Positions 10,401 through 21,480 of a DNA stretch of 64,000 nucleotides are shown here, in pieces. Within the stretch, counting starts at the first letter, position 1. Every line of letters begins with the position of its first letter. The translations under genes and the position numbers were made by a program. The DNA comes from Karalla daura (Eukaryota; Chordata; Actinopteri; Chaetodontiformes; Leiognathidae): positions 25,864,902 through 25,928,901 of the forward strand of contig CM055194.1 of NCBI GenBank assembly GCA_029224185.1, read 5' to 3'. The notes beneath the pieces were generated by a model. The model was not told the DNA's origin. It saw only the letters and a list, made by a program, of their open reading frames with translations, and made no database searches.

Positions 10401-11394
10401 AATTTGTCCTTTGCTCTGTGGTTGCGTGTGAAGGTTCCTCCCTCTCCTCTGGATGATCTGCCCTCACTGATCACTGGGAGCTTGTGCCTTTTCTGAATGA
10501 CACAGATCTTACCGCCTGATGCTGTGTTCAGAGTGAAATAATCAGAACATTATCTGCAGCCCAGCCATGATGACATTGAGCTTTTTGTCCAGCTTGTCTT
10601 TATTATTGCTATTATGTATTATTGTGCAGCAGGTTGTTGTTGTAAACAGGTTTCATTGAACTGAATCTCTACCTTCCTCTTTGTGAGGTTTGTACATTTT
10701 CTCTCAGGCCTCTTCCAGAAGCAAACTACACTGAAGGAACAGACACTTCCTCCATCTCCTGAGGGTGGAGGTGGTCACAGCTCGTTGGTACTGAGTCAAA
10801 ATTGACCCTAAAAATTAAAACAGGTCGAGTACAACAGACTGACCGAGCCCACCTACCACACAATGCATGACTTATGTATTAAAGTGTATCTCAAATATAA
10901 ATGTTTAATTATTTTAGTTGGTAAGCTAGCTTCCTACAAAGACGCCAGAAGCTGTGAGTTCTTCCAGGTCAGTAGCAGTTTGAGGGCTGCAGCCAAATCC
11001 ACGCCTGGGCCTGTGTAGCGCCACCATCTGGACACCTCGCCACCTACACTGGTTCCTTCTCGCTGCTCACTGTGTTTGAAGCATTTAGGTCTATTTCTGT
11101 CAGTCTGCTCTCATTGGTAGTGACATGGTAAACAGCTTTATAACATTTGTGCCATTACATTTAAATATTTGATATGAATATATTATGTTGAAATTTCATT
11201 TAGATTTTGTTTGTTTTGCACATCTGTAATTACTTGATGTCGTCTCTTGAATGTTCTTTTAGTCACATGACAGTGTTCAGTGACAAACAGGTTGATAAGT
11301 AAACAGTAAAAAACAAACAACAAACAAAACAAAAACAAGAGGTTCCACATCACCCTGCCTGTTACAGCATATGTTGTGCAGCTGGTTTTTAAAG
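10401..11394. other. gene-free stretch
   Basis: This is ordinary single-copy DNA with A-rich AAACAAAC runs at 11308-11340. Confidence 0.4.
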
Positions 11395-11395
11395 C

Positions 11396-11441
<46 letters not shown>
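11395..11441. repeat. poly(C) tract joined to (CA)n
   Basis: Eighteen C residues run into about 15 CA units. The C-run is a G-tract on the - strand. Confidence 0.95.
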
Positions 11442-11442
<1 letters not shown>

Positions 11443-11716
11443 CCCATAAGAGCGGGCAGAGCAGATCTGCTGCTGAGCTGAGTGTTTATCTGCTGCAGGG
11501 CTGTGCGTGATGGATCTGGTGTGATCAGTTCAAAGCTCATTGATAATAAACTAATGAATCAAAGGACGCATTAATCACCACAACGGCCGCACACAGACAA
11601 ATGGAAATGTAAAAGTTCCCTGCTAATGATGAACTACTAACAATTTGGTGCCGGACAAGGAGAGGGGGAAAATTACACACCGAGGTTTCATGCATAATCT
11701 CAGAAGATATTAATAA
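11442..11716. other. gene-free stretch
   Basis: No assignable feature is seen. Confidence 0.4.
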
Positions 11717-11765
11717 CCCCCCGCCCCCCGCCCCCGCCCCTGCCCCCCCCCCCCCCCCCCCCCCC
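11717..11765 (-). repeat. C-rich tract, G-quadruplex motif on - strand
   Basis: Several C-runs of 4-6 bases are followed by a run of about 22 C. Read on the - strand this gives many possible G4 registers. Confidence 0.8.
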
Positions 11766-12246
11766 AGGTCCACGTCGCTGCCTTTAGAGGCGTAATCACA
11801 TTTCATTACCGGCCGAAGCGACATGATTAAACAGACCAGAGAGTGAGTGCAGAGCCTCACACTGCGGCACACGTCGGCTGCCACTCACAGCGTCTCCACC
11901 CCCTCCATCGTTCACCCCCCGCCCCCACCTAACCCCCCCGTCCACACACAGCCCCCCCGTCCCTGAGCAGGACCTGGTGGGAGGACGTGTGGAGCGGCCC
12001 GTCTGGCGGTGGAGGAAGCACCAGGAAACACCCAGCGCTACCAAGCTACAACCACATATTCAGACTGAGAATCTTCCTCCTGTTCGAGCGTGGCTCCTGC
12101 CATGTAGCATTAGGTGAGATAAGCCTGAGACTCTTCATCGCTGCCTCCCTCTGAATCCTCTTCCTGGCACAGAGGAGCCTCCTCCTCCTCAAGGCCTGCG
12201 TTGTCGTCCACTCGCTTCCTGCAACCTGGAGCAGCTGATGGAGCGC

Positions 12247-12440
12247 TCCTCCTCTAGTTGACATAGATCTATGAGCTCTCGTTCCATCACAACTCACAGT
12301 CTGTTCTACAGTCCTATTTGTAGCTTTGTGCACTTGTTCCTGCTCAGATTTGGCTCCTTTCATGCTGATCTGGCAACCACACGTAGGCTTCCCTCTGATT
12401 GGCTGTCTCTCCTCAGGTGACTGATCAGGTGACTCTGCGC
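12247..12440 (+). mobile_element. dispersed ~200-bp repeat, copy 2
   Basis: It shares with copy 1 the landmarks CTATGAGCTCTCGTTCCATC, TTTGTAGCTT, GCTCAGATTTGGCTCCTTTC, GATCTGGCAACCAC, GATTGGCTGTCTC and GATCAGGTGACT. It is clearly diverged from the others. Confidence 0.75.
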
Positions 12441-12649
12441 TCCTGTCTTAACAACAGAGAAGATCTGCTGTTTTTTTACATTTTGTTTTACATAACATTA
12501 TGTTCACATTCACACTTTTTTATTTATTTTTTCCGGGTCCTGCTGAATGTCTTTGGTCTGGAACAGTCTTGGTAATCAGGATTATGATTGACCAGTTCTA
12601 CAGACAGACTGAGGGCCTGCTCCACCTGCCTGTAGAGGGGCCAGTGTGG

Positions 12650-12893
12650 ATGGTCCAGTGGGAGGACTGGAGGTCCAGTGGTAGGACTGGAGGTCCAGTG
12701 GGAGGACTGGAGGTCCAGTGGGAGGACTGGAGGTCCAGTGGGAGGACTTGAGGTCCAGTGGGAGGACTTGAGGTCCAGTGGGAGGACTTGAGGTCCAATG
12801 GGAGGACTGGAGGTCCAGTGGGAGGACTGGAGGTCCAGTGGGAGGACTGGAGGTCCAGTGGGAGGACTGGAGGTCCAGTGGGAGGACTGGAGC
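12650..12893. repeat. 20-bp minisatellite, 12 copies
   Basis: The unit GTCCAGTGGGAGGACTGGAG is repeated with almost no change. Three neighbouring units share GGACTTG in place of GGACTGG, marking a local duplication. Frames read repeated Trp-Ser-Ser-Gly-Arg-Thr or Ser-His-Trp-Thr peptides and are artefacts. Confidence 0.95.
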
Positions 12894-12920
12894 TCTGGGT
12901 TTGATTCCTGGTCACTGCAG
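12888..12920 (+). mobile_element. possible SINE B-box fragment
   Basis: GGTTTGATTCC at about 12898 fits the Pol III B-box pattern GGTTCGANTCC with one change and follows the minisatellite at once. No A box is visible, so this is a weak call. Confidence 0.2.
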
Positions 12921-14165
12921 CTTTACTTTCATCACGGTAAGAACATCAAATGCTCCACTGATCTTCACACCTGGATCAGCAGTGAAGGATGTTGAACCCT
13001 AACCCTTGAACCAGTGTTCTCAGGTCTGAAGCTACACATGCACCACACCTTCATTAATTAGTTAACTATTAATCCCATTATGAGATGAATTAACATCATT
13101 TCACCAGAAACTTCACTCTCATTATTGTGGGGGGGGGTCATACTTGGATTTTATGTCACGTTCTGCGTTGAGACCTGAGCTGCTAGTCACATCTCTCCCT
13201 CCCATAGAACGATGTGAGTGGGCTGGTTTCAGAGGTAGCGGCCTCCTGCTCTCTGCTGTTTCCTCTGGGCTCCTCTGGCTCGTTGACCCTTCTCCTCGCC
13301 TCTAATCTCCTCATCGCTCTCCAGGAGAGAGCTGCTCGTGGCCTGCTCGCTTTTCTTCCCCCGCTCTCTGTTTTTATTTATTCATTAACTTAACACAGGA
13401 TCGTGTGTGCACCCTCCTGTGAATGTGTGTGATGTGGAATGAAAGGGATATTATATGTTTTTTTTATATCTGTCATTTTCTTTCTATCTCCCATATGACT
13501 TCTTAATCCATCTGAATGCATAGAAGATAATGTTTTGGGCGAAATAACATAAGAGGAAAGATAGACTCCCAAGGACCAATATCTTTATTGCTTGGAGGAT
13601 AAACGGATTATGTCAGCCATTTTCTGCTGCTGACAGCTTTTCTTATTAACCGATTTTATTTTTAATCTGCCAAGGAAGAAATGCGGTTTTATGTCACAAT
13701 AAAACGCTGGTCACATCTAATGCTGCCCTCAAACAAACAGATTTCTTAAAGCCTTGCTGGGAAATTTGAAATAACTTTAAAGAGGGGTTTTGGGGAAAAG
13801 GGTGGTGGTGGAAAAGAAGGGTGGGGGTGGGGGGGTCTTCATCCAGCAGCTTGTTCGGCTGAGGAGTAAAAGATTTTTAAAGTCCTTCACAGTTGTATTC
13901 CTCTTTTAATATTTATTTCTTTATTTTGCTGATCTCCGTAGAAAAAAAGGCCTCCATCATGACTAACTGGCTTGTGTGTGGGCTGCCTGCTGCGGCCATC
14001 GCATTAGGACGGCACAAAGACGCCGCGCACGCCTCGCTTACGCCCGACGTGTGTGTAAGACGCGCTGCACAACCGACCTGCACGGCCCGACGCCTCCCTG
14101 CGTCTCTGCCTTCACCTCCTCTGGTTTCACTCTGTGCTGCCGGTTTCCTGCCAGGTCCCACTGAG
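12921..14165. other. gene-free stretch, part AT-rich
   Basis: G-rich runs lie at 13130 and at 13800-13835. DNA around 13560-13760 is repeat-free and enhancer-like in texture but has nothing decisive. Confidence 0.35.
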
Positions 14166-14169
14166 ACCA

Positions 14170-14700
14170 AAGCAGCAACGCAGGGACTGCAGCAGAATCA
14201 GATACACAGGAATTAAAAGGTATTCATATAAAGACAAACTGGACTGTATAGTTTTCAGTGGAGCTTTAAATGTGCTGAATGGACAGAAAGGTGTTTAGGA
14301 GTTGAGGTCATGACTCCTGCAAACTGTAAAAAGCCCAGAGAGGGAAGATCAAGACATCTTCCTTTTTGTTTTTACATTTTCTAAGAGAAGATGAACGTGG
14401 AATAATTTTACCCAGAATGTCTTGGCAGATAAATAAAGCCAGGTGACCAGATCCAAGCAGCAACACAGTCACTGTAGATGAATCAGGTACATGAGAATTA
14501 AAACACACTCATATGAGCCATTTCTACACAGACAGTGTATTCAGTAGTTACATTTCTACTGAATGGATGGAAGCACGTTTTGGAGTTGTAGATTCCTGCA
14601 AAAAGCCCAGTGGCATCTTTGTTTTCACATTCTGTAAGAGAAGATGAATGTGGGATCATTTCATCCAGACAGTGTTTGCAGATAGACGGAGGGCAGGTGA
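14170..14700. repeat. diverged direct tandem duplication, two ~250-285-bp units
   Basis: Unit A (14170-14450) and unit B (14455-14700) share in order: AAGCAGCAACNCAG, AATCAGRTACA, GAATTAAAA, TGTAT.AGT, CTGAATGGA, GGAGTTG, ACTCCTGCAAA or ATTCCTGCAAA, AAAAGCCCAG, TTTTNACATT, AAGAGAAGATGAAYGTGG and GCAGATARA. The offset falls from 285 to 253 bases, so one 32-base net indel separates them. Neither unit codes for a recognisable product. Confidence 0.75.
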
Positions 14701-15246
14701 GGCGGAGCAGGTGAGAGAGGAGACAGAGAGAATCAGCTCTGCTATCTCAGGAGGGACGTGCTCGGCTCGCTCCCTCTCTGCCGTGTGCAGGAGATTCCGG
14801 GGATCATCTAAAATGAAACCGTTTGGCCAGATTTATATGGAGGGGTGTGGGGCGCGGTGCCAGGCAGCTATCATTAACCCGGGGGCTTTCGCGCTCCCTG
14901 CTCTCTCATTTCATGCTCGTGATCTGAGGGTGTGAATTAGCCATCGCCCCCGGCAGCCCAACTTAGTTACCGGCTGGACAACATGAAAGCAATACACAGA
15001 GCTGCATAAAGAATCCTCTCAAACCCCTCTCCACCCCCCCACATCCCTGCCTCCTCCCCCAGGCCCGGGTGGGGGGGCAGACGCGTGTCATGTGTATAAT
15101 GGACAAGTGGCAGGTTCACCTTTGCCTGGGCCGCGCAGCTTAGAGTGAAAATATTATGATTTACTTGGTGATGTTCACATACATTAAAGCTTACAGTAAG
15201 TCGCAGAGGATAAGGAAGCAAATGTAACGCTGACACAGTGGGGGGA

Positions 15247-15247
<1 letters not shown>
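14701..15247. other. gene-free stretch
   Basis: C-rich patches lie near 15030-15075. The ~100-codon frames here show no domain. Confidence 0.4.
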
Positions 15248-15291
<44 letters not shown>

Positions 15292-15298
15292 ACACACC
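15248..15298. repeat. (CA)n microsatellite
   Basis: About 24 CA units carry one CT interruption. Confidence 0.95.
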
Positions 15299-15688
15299 CA
15301 CACACTCCCAGCCTCCAAACACAAATTGTGCAAAGCAAAGAAGGCTGAGCATGATTTTTAATTTCTATGAACACAAAGAAACGAATGTGTGCTGATTCCT
15401 CTTTCACCCAATGAGCCGAGTGGTTTGCACTGAATGTGTGTGAACATGTGCAGGGAAAAACCTCTGAAATATTCTGAAAGATTTGATCAAGAGGAAATGC
15501 ATTTTTCCTGCCGTATACATTCACTTAACCTGTGTGACCATAAAGCAAATGCAATACTACATACAGCCGCTGTGAATTTCTAGTGAAAGTATTCCAGGAT
15601 TTTAAATGGATTTGGTTTGTGTACACACTGTACCAGCTGATGGAATAACAACACTGTTCATTCAGGGACGGATGATTGAGGCCGATAC

Positions 15689-15690
<2 letters not shown>
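15299..15690. other. gene-free stretch
   Basis: Nothing assignable lies between two microsatellites. Confidence 0.4.
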
Positions 15691-15739
<49 letters not shown>

Positions 15740-15770
15740 GTGTGTGCGTGTGTGTGTGTGTGTGTGTGTG
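15691..15770. repeat. (GT)n microsatellite with GC interruptions
   Basis: About 40 units carry two GTGCGTG interruptions. Confidence 0.95.
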
Positions 15771-16141
15771 CTGCAGTAATACTGACATCAGTGCAGATAT
15801 GGAGGCAGACACCTGAATCAAGTCGCATGTCATTACAGGATCCAGATTCTTCACAGGCCCTGCCTCCATGCTGCCATGCCCTCCTGTCCGAGCCAAATCG
15901 ACTCCTGCCTCCGTCTTTATTGGAATCTTGCATGTTTGTGGAGTAAAAAATAAATCATAATGTATAGTTTCAGAAGGGGAAGCTGCAGCGTTTTCTCCCC
16001 TGGCCTCCAGACGTCCAGCGACCGTCAGGCCTGAAGGCGTTCACTCAGACCTACGTCCTGACGAGCACGTCTGCTCCGGCCAGAGAGGGCGCTGCACTCT
16101 GAGCTACAGGCTTCACATGCAGATCAGTGTGTGACCAAAGG

Positions 16142-16142
<1 letters not shown>
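15771..16142. other. gene-free stretch
   Basis: No feature is recognised. Confidence 0.4.

Positions 16143-16212
<70 letters not shown>
16143..16212. repeat. (CA)n microsatellite
   Basis: Thirty-five uninterrupted CA units make this the longest perfect CA tract in the window. Confidence 0.95.
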
Positions 16213-16216
<4 letters not shown>

Positions 16217-16979
16217 TACTGGCCTCACCTCAGAGCTCTGGGTGAACACATGAGTACGATTGATTTGTTGCCTGGAACCGACAAAACTGAACAAACACTT
16301 CATGGTTGTTTTCCAGGAAATCATCAATCAAACCTTCAGTCGTGGCTGATCTGGTGGGATCCGTCCAGCTCTTCGTTGAAACGAGTCGTGATCAAACCCA
16401 GAAACTCCTCGATCACTCATCAAGAGCCACAACAGCAACAGTTTTATAAACTGATCAATCATTTAAGTTTGATCAAAAATCCTCCTGTTAATCAGCCTCA
16501 ACCTCTGATAGAATCCATGACCAGCCTGTTTTAATGCTCCAACTGGAACGTATGACATATAATACCTGGACTTTTCTATCATTCTATGGATTGATTGGTT
16601 AACTGGTTGGACTAATCAATAAGGAACGTCATCATTAACAGTGCTTTAGAACATGAAAACAGAAGATGGGCAGGTCTCGTCTGAAGAATCAGGTCCAGTT
16701 TAAAGCAGCTGAGGTGCAGTGGAACCTGGTATCGATCCTCCCTGGATCCGATCTGCAGCATAAGGACCAGAATACCTTCCGTTACTTGTTGTGAACTGTG
16801 TGTGTAATCTGTTTGTTTGTGACTCGTCCTGCTCAAACTGGTGAGGAACGAAGACGCTTCTTATCTGCAGAGGAGCCGAGCAGGAGAATTAGTGCCGACA
16901 GATTCCTCCCTATCGTTAATAACAATCCTGCTCATTTCTCTTCAGACTTTCAGATGTTTGCATCTCATTTGTGTTTTTA
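16213..16979. other. gene-free stretch
   Basis: The 135-codon frame at 16127-16534 starts inside the CA tract and has no domain, so it is not called. Confidence 0.4.
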
Positions 16980-17310
16980 ATTGGTGAAGTTTGATTAAAC
17001 CCAGCCCCTAGTGTTATGTGGCATTAGGCGCTGCCATATGTTTAGTTGTGTGCAGATTCCCATTTCCATAATCATTTCTCCTGTTTGAGGCGCTCTTCTA
17101 TTTGCCGCGCAGCCTTGATTGCATCTGCCTCAACTTAAGCGACGCCGTGCCACTTCCTCCGTTCATCGCTGTGACCTTTAATCTACGACTTACAGAACGC
17201 TCCCATCTATCATGGTTGTCACTTTGAAATTCCTAATCTCGTCTGAAAAGTCTTTACAAGTGCAGCTGGATTACTCTGCGATAATTAATCATATTCAAAT
17301 GCATGAAAAT
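16980..17310. other. candidate conserved non-coding element
   Basis: This is repeat-free, evenly mixed DNA with clustered words such as TTTGATTAAACC, CCATAATCATTTC, GACCTTTAATC and GATAATTAATCATATTC. The TAATTA core at about 17284 is a homeodomain-type site. Texture-based inference. Confidence 0.3.
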
Positions 17311-18100
17311 GCAGTTTGTTTACGTATTTGCGATCACCTAAACAGGCGGAGGTGAAGCTGAAGCCAAGCAGGTGGAGCAGCGCTGTGGTTCTGTGTGTTC
17401 TGGCTCCTCTGACAGCTTCTGCTCAGTGCTGCTCTCTGATTGGCTGCAGGATGGGAGGCTTAATCTGCTCCATCGCTGGGGCCACTTCCCCTTTCACAAC
17501 TTGCACATTTGTTGAGTTGAATGAAAACATGAAATCCAGTTTTTGTGCAGCTCGTCTAATCCTGTCGTGTTTTTTGGAGTAATTATACTTCTGTCTTGAT
17601 TTCATGCTTTACATTATCTCATAATAAAGTCTCAGTGCAGAGCTGCACAGCCTGAACACGCTCTGCATGTTGCACAGGCCGATGGCTTCCTGATGCTTTT
17701 TGTGGAGTCCCTGCAAATGTTTATTGCCTCATCATTTTCACCATTTCTCATCCTGTTTACTGGTTTTATTTATCCACTCTTTCTATTTGTCTTTGTCTCT
17801 GAATTTCTCTTCCCTAATATCATTTCTTCCTCATTTATGTATAAATGAGATTTTGAAATGCAGCTAAAGAAACGTGAAACTGAACGTCAGTGTCTTTGCT
17901 CCTGTTCTGTCTCGGTCTGATTCAGGCTGGAGGAGTCCCAGCAGCATCAGAGCTCAGCAGCCATGCTCGCCTCAAAGCTCAGTCCTTCACTTTCCCTGAA
18001 GCTTCAAGGGAACGAGGCTCTTCTGCCTGTTTAGTGTTGCTACAGATCTACAGATTCTAACCAGGAATCTAAGATGCACCTCCACAATCCAGCCACTGGA
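17311..18100. other. gene-free stretch
   Basis: No repeat or gene is recognised. Confidence 0.4.
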
Positions 18101-18290
18101 CCATCATGTGAGAGGCATGAGAGACAGCCAATCAGATTTCAGCCTGCATGTGGTTGCCAGATTAGCATGAAATGAGGCAGGTCTGAGCAGCAACAGAGCA
18201 TAATATACAAACATGATGTAGAATGACTCTGAGCTCTGATGGAACCAGAGCTCATAGCTTCTATATAAACTAGAGAACAGGGAGAATGAT
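18101..18290 (-). mobile_element. dispersed ~200-bp repeat, copy 3 (reverse)
   Basis: Read on the - strand it carries TCTCCCTGTTCTCT, GAAGCTATGAGCTCTGG, TTCCATCAGAGCTCAGAGTC, CATGTTTGTA, TTTCATGCTAATCTGGCAACC, TCTGATTGGCTGTCTC and CTCACATGATGG. It is one of the longest copies and defines both approximate ends. Confidence 0.75.
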
Positions 18291-18859
18291 CCGTCCTGCT
18301 CCAGGTCCTCAGACTGTCTCTGCATCTGTAGAATAATGACACTAGACCAGAGCTTGAACTGTTTCACTCTTTAGTTTTGCTTGTGCTTTATTTCACGCAG
18401 GAGTAGCTCTGCAGTTCCTCTTAATTTGCAAACACTGTTAATTATACAAAGCATCTTAATATATAATAAATAAAGTTGTTGTTGTATCTTCCTGCAGCTG
18501 AATTGACTGAGGGAGCAGGAGACCCGGGACTCTGCTCCCGCTGGGCGCTGATGAGGTTTCTGTCAAAAAGCAAACATTTTTCCTCTGAAACCTGCACATT
18601 TGCTATTGTGCTTTTAAACAGTGCGAATGAGGAAGTGGGAGCGAATCGTCTGCAGCGGCTGCTGAGAGAGCCGGCGCTTTCACGGCCAGTCCTGCCCGTG
18701 TTTGCTTTCTGAAGAAGACACACCGTTTCCAAAGAGGAAGGAAAAAAACATTTCACTTTTCAATTACCCCCGGCTCCTTCACCTCTGCCGTCATCCCCAG
18801 GTCTAGTTTCCAAGGAGAGGAGGAGGAGGAGGAAGGGGCAGCGCCTCCCTCTCATTCTC
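18291..18859. other. gene-free stretch
   Basis: A short GGA-rich run lies near 18820. Nothing else is assignable. Confidence 0.4.
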
Positions 18860-19150
18860 CTCCTATCGTTCCAGCTGCACTTTTATGCATGAAACAGAGA
18901 AGAAGATTGAAAGCATTCACTGGCCATTCAGACAATGAAGAAAGGAGATCCTCAGAGCTTTATTAGATATGAAGATCTACAATAAAAATCAATTTCTGGC
19001 CTCTTTATGCAGTTTAAATGACAAAGCCTCAACCCATTCAGCCATTGTGTGCAGGAAAGTAATTCTGCAGCATCGGCCGAGACAAGAGCCCCGGATACTT
19101 TCTGACCTGCGATTGCAGATTCTAATATGATACAGACCTACTGAGATAAT
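18860..19150. other. candidate conserved non-coding element
   Basis: This is repeat-free DNA with CAATGAAG, TTTATGCATGAAA, ATAAAAATCAATTT and TTTATGCAGTTTAAATGACA words, typical in texture of vertebrate enhancers. Inference only. Confidence 0.25.
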
Positions 19151-19548
19151 AGGAGGCACTTAATATCATCTGTTGAGAAGAAAAAAAGTTATCTCATATC
19201 TTTTGGTAGATAGATGGATGGGGGATGAGCTTTAAACCGTTTCATGGACAGAATACTAAAGAGGCTGGGATGGACAGCCTGTGCTCTGCTCTCAGACGTG
19301 AAAGCTTCGCCAGGTTTAACACACAATCAGGAGATTCATTAGAGCGCCGAGGCAGGGACCTGTCCTGCTGTCTCACACTGAATTAGAATTTATTCTGACA
19401 CTACTCTGAGAGATAACAACAGTCCCAATCAGTTTGTTTTTTCTTATACTGCTCTGATGTAGAAACAGCCTGAAAAGCTTCAAGAGTTTCTTTTCTGTAC
19501 AGTCAAATGTTTCTGTCGCAGGAAGGTTTTAATGTGGAGCAGCTGTCA
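19151..19548. other. gene-free stretch
   Basis: Nothing assignable is seen. Confidence 0.4.
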
Positions 19549-19813
19549 ACACTGCTCCATCCCATAATAACCCTGGTACCATGTGGTCCTGCTCCATCCC
19601 ATAATAACCCTGGTACCATGTGGTCCTGCTCCATCCCATAATAACCCTGGTACCATGTGGTCCTGCTCCATCCCATAATAACCCTGGTACCATGTGGTCC
19701 TGCTCCATCCCATAATAACCCTGGTACCATGTGGTCCTGCTCCATCCCATAATAACCCTGGTACCATGTGGTCCTGCTCCATCCCATAATAACCCTGGTA
19801 CCATGTGGTCCTG
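19549..19813. repeat. 37-bp minisatellite, 7 near-identical copies
   Basis: The unit runs from CTGCTCCATCCCATAATAAC through CCTGGTACCATGTGGTC. Because 37 is not a multiple of 3 and lacks stops on the - strand, the array makes a 37-residue periodic frame in all three - frames. These frames are artefacts. Confidence 0.95.
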
Positions 19814-21059
19814 GTCCTCCACTCTGAGGAAGATGGACGTCCAGAACATAGTTTTCTTAGATCTTTGAATCAGATGTAGAAACAGTTGAGTCTCCTCCTC
19901 TGTCCATCTGGTCTGAAGGGAACTGGTCATGTGACCCCTACGTCAGGTCACGTGACCTGGAGATGTGAACAAAGTGTTTCCATCACACTTTGAGATCAGT
20001 TTCTAGATGGACACGTCTGGAGGAGCAGCTCAGGAGAGGTTCTACTTCTCCAGGTTTGTGCAGATGTTGAGGTTGTAGGTTTTTCTCTGGGGAGTAGAAA
20101 CTCACCTTCAGGCTGTACGGGAGCTGCTGCTGTTCCACTGTGGTGCTGGTATCTCTGTTTAAAGCAAAGTGGGACTTTTTTAATCTAAAATAACGTGATG
20201 ATTAAGGCCTGAAAGAGGAACCAGCCGCGTGGATGTCTCGTTTCTGTCTCGTTTCCAGCTGTGAAGTCTCCTCAGCTTTATCGCATTTGTTACATTCACC
20301 TGAAGATTGTGAGATATCGGCCTACGCGAGCCTCTCAGACCTGTGCTGCTTTTAAGACTTTAACTGTCTTTCTGTTTCAAGCCTCAGGACTCGGTTACAA
20401 CAAGGCCGCGACATACAATATGAACAGATGGGAGTGCTGTCGCAGATGGGAGTGCTGTGAGTGAATTCTAAACAGAGTACAGTCTACCAACATCCTGTTT
20501 CAAAAGCAAAAATATTTTTATATTTCAAATTATAAACTGAGCAGCTTAAAACTGAATTATGAAGAAGCAAACATGGAATCTAGGAAATGTGAAGATGCTG
20601 TGGTGAAACGATCATCAGTGTCATTGTGACACGTCGTGTTCTTCATCAGCTCAGTGAACATTCATTCATCCTTTCATCAGCATTCATCAGGTCATCCTGA
20701 AGACCTGGAGCAGTCAGTGGGCACCACAGGTCTGGACCTCAGATGGTCTTTTTACGGCTGTTCTGGTTGGTCGTTTTTACGTCGCATCTCCTTCATGATG
20801 CGAGATGTCCTGGTCCCAGAGTCGAGTCCTATCGATCTGGACTCCACTGGAAAGTTGTGCCTGGAAAAAAGTCTCAAGTTTAGATTCTGTTGACTGAATG
20901 TCGAGACATCCCAGTCTCACGGTTCTGTGGGTGCAGCACGGATCACGTAGGGATGATGAGTTGTTGTGTGGCACCTTCCTCCTGGAGGGCTGAACTCTGC
21001 TCTTCCTCTGTTTCAGGAAACTCTTGTAATCGATGACATGTGAGCAAACTCGACAAGAT
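19814..21059. other. gene-free stretch
   Basis: A 15-base word (GATGGGAGTGCTGT) is doubled at about 20427-20457. No gene is seen. Confidence 0.4.
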
Positions 21060-21480
21060 AAATGAACTATGTTGCAGTAATGAAAAGGGTTTTTTTGGCG
21101 GCTGTGCTTTCATTCTTCTCTGATGGAGACGTGGATGAATTGGATGAGCGTGCCACATCTCCAGGGGCAGGGAGATAAATATTCCGCCTGACTTCTCCTC
21201 CGCCACGTCTGGTTACCAGCTGAAAAGCAATTGTTTCACTCTGCCGTCTTGACTGCAAGACATGTGCTATTTCAAATTAAACCTTCAAGGTCCCAAAGTC
21301 ATTTATTTGTGTCAAAACGGAGGCAGAATGGAATTCTGAGAAACAACAATAAATTCACAGTGGATGTAAGAAATCACAATAAATTCTCAGCCAGTGTTGT
21401 TTGCTCTCGGAGCAGAATAATATCCAGGATGCAGCTCTCCATTCAAGGCCTTAAAATGTGGAACTAATCTCCCTAAAAAG
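21060..21480. other. candidate conserved non-coding element
   Basis: This is repeat-free DNA with GATAAATATTCC, TCAAATTAAACC and two AATAAATTC words about 30 bases apart (21348 and 21379). Texture-based call. Confidence 0.2.

Noticed and set aside
12650..12893. CRISPR-like regular repeat
   Set aside because: The 20-bp units are contiguous with no unique spacers, and the genome is that of a vertebrate.
19549..19813. CRISPR-like 37-bp repeat
   Set aside because: There are no spacers between units. It is a tandem minisatellite.
19503..19930. Three overlapping 37-residue periodic frames
   Set aside because: They are the 37-bp minisatellite read in three frames.
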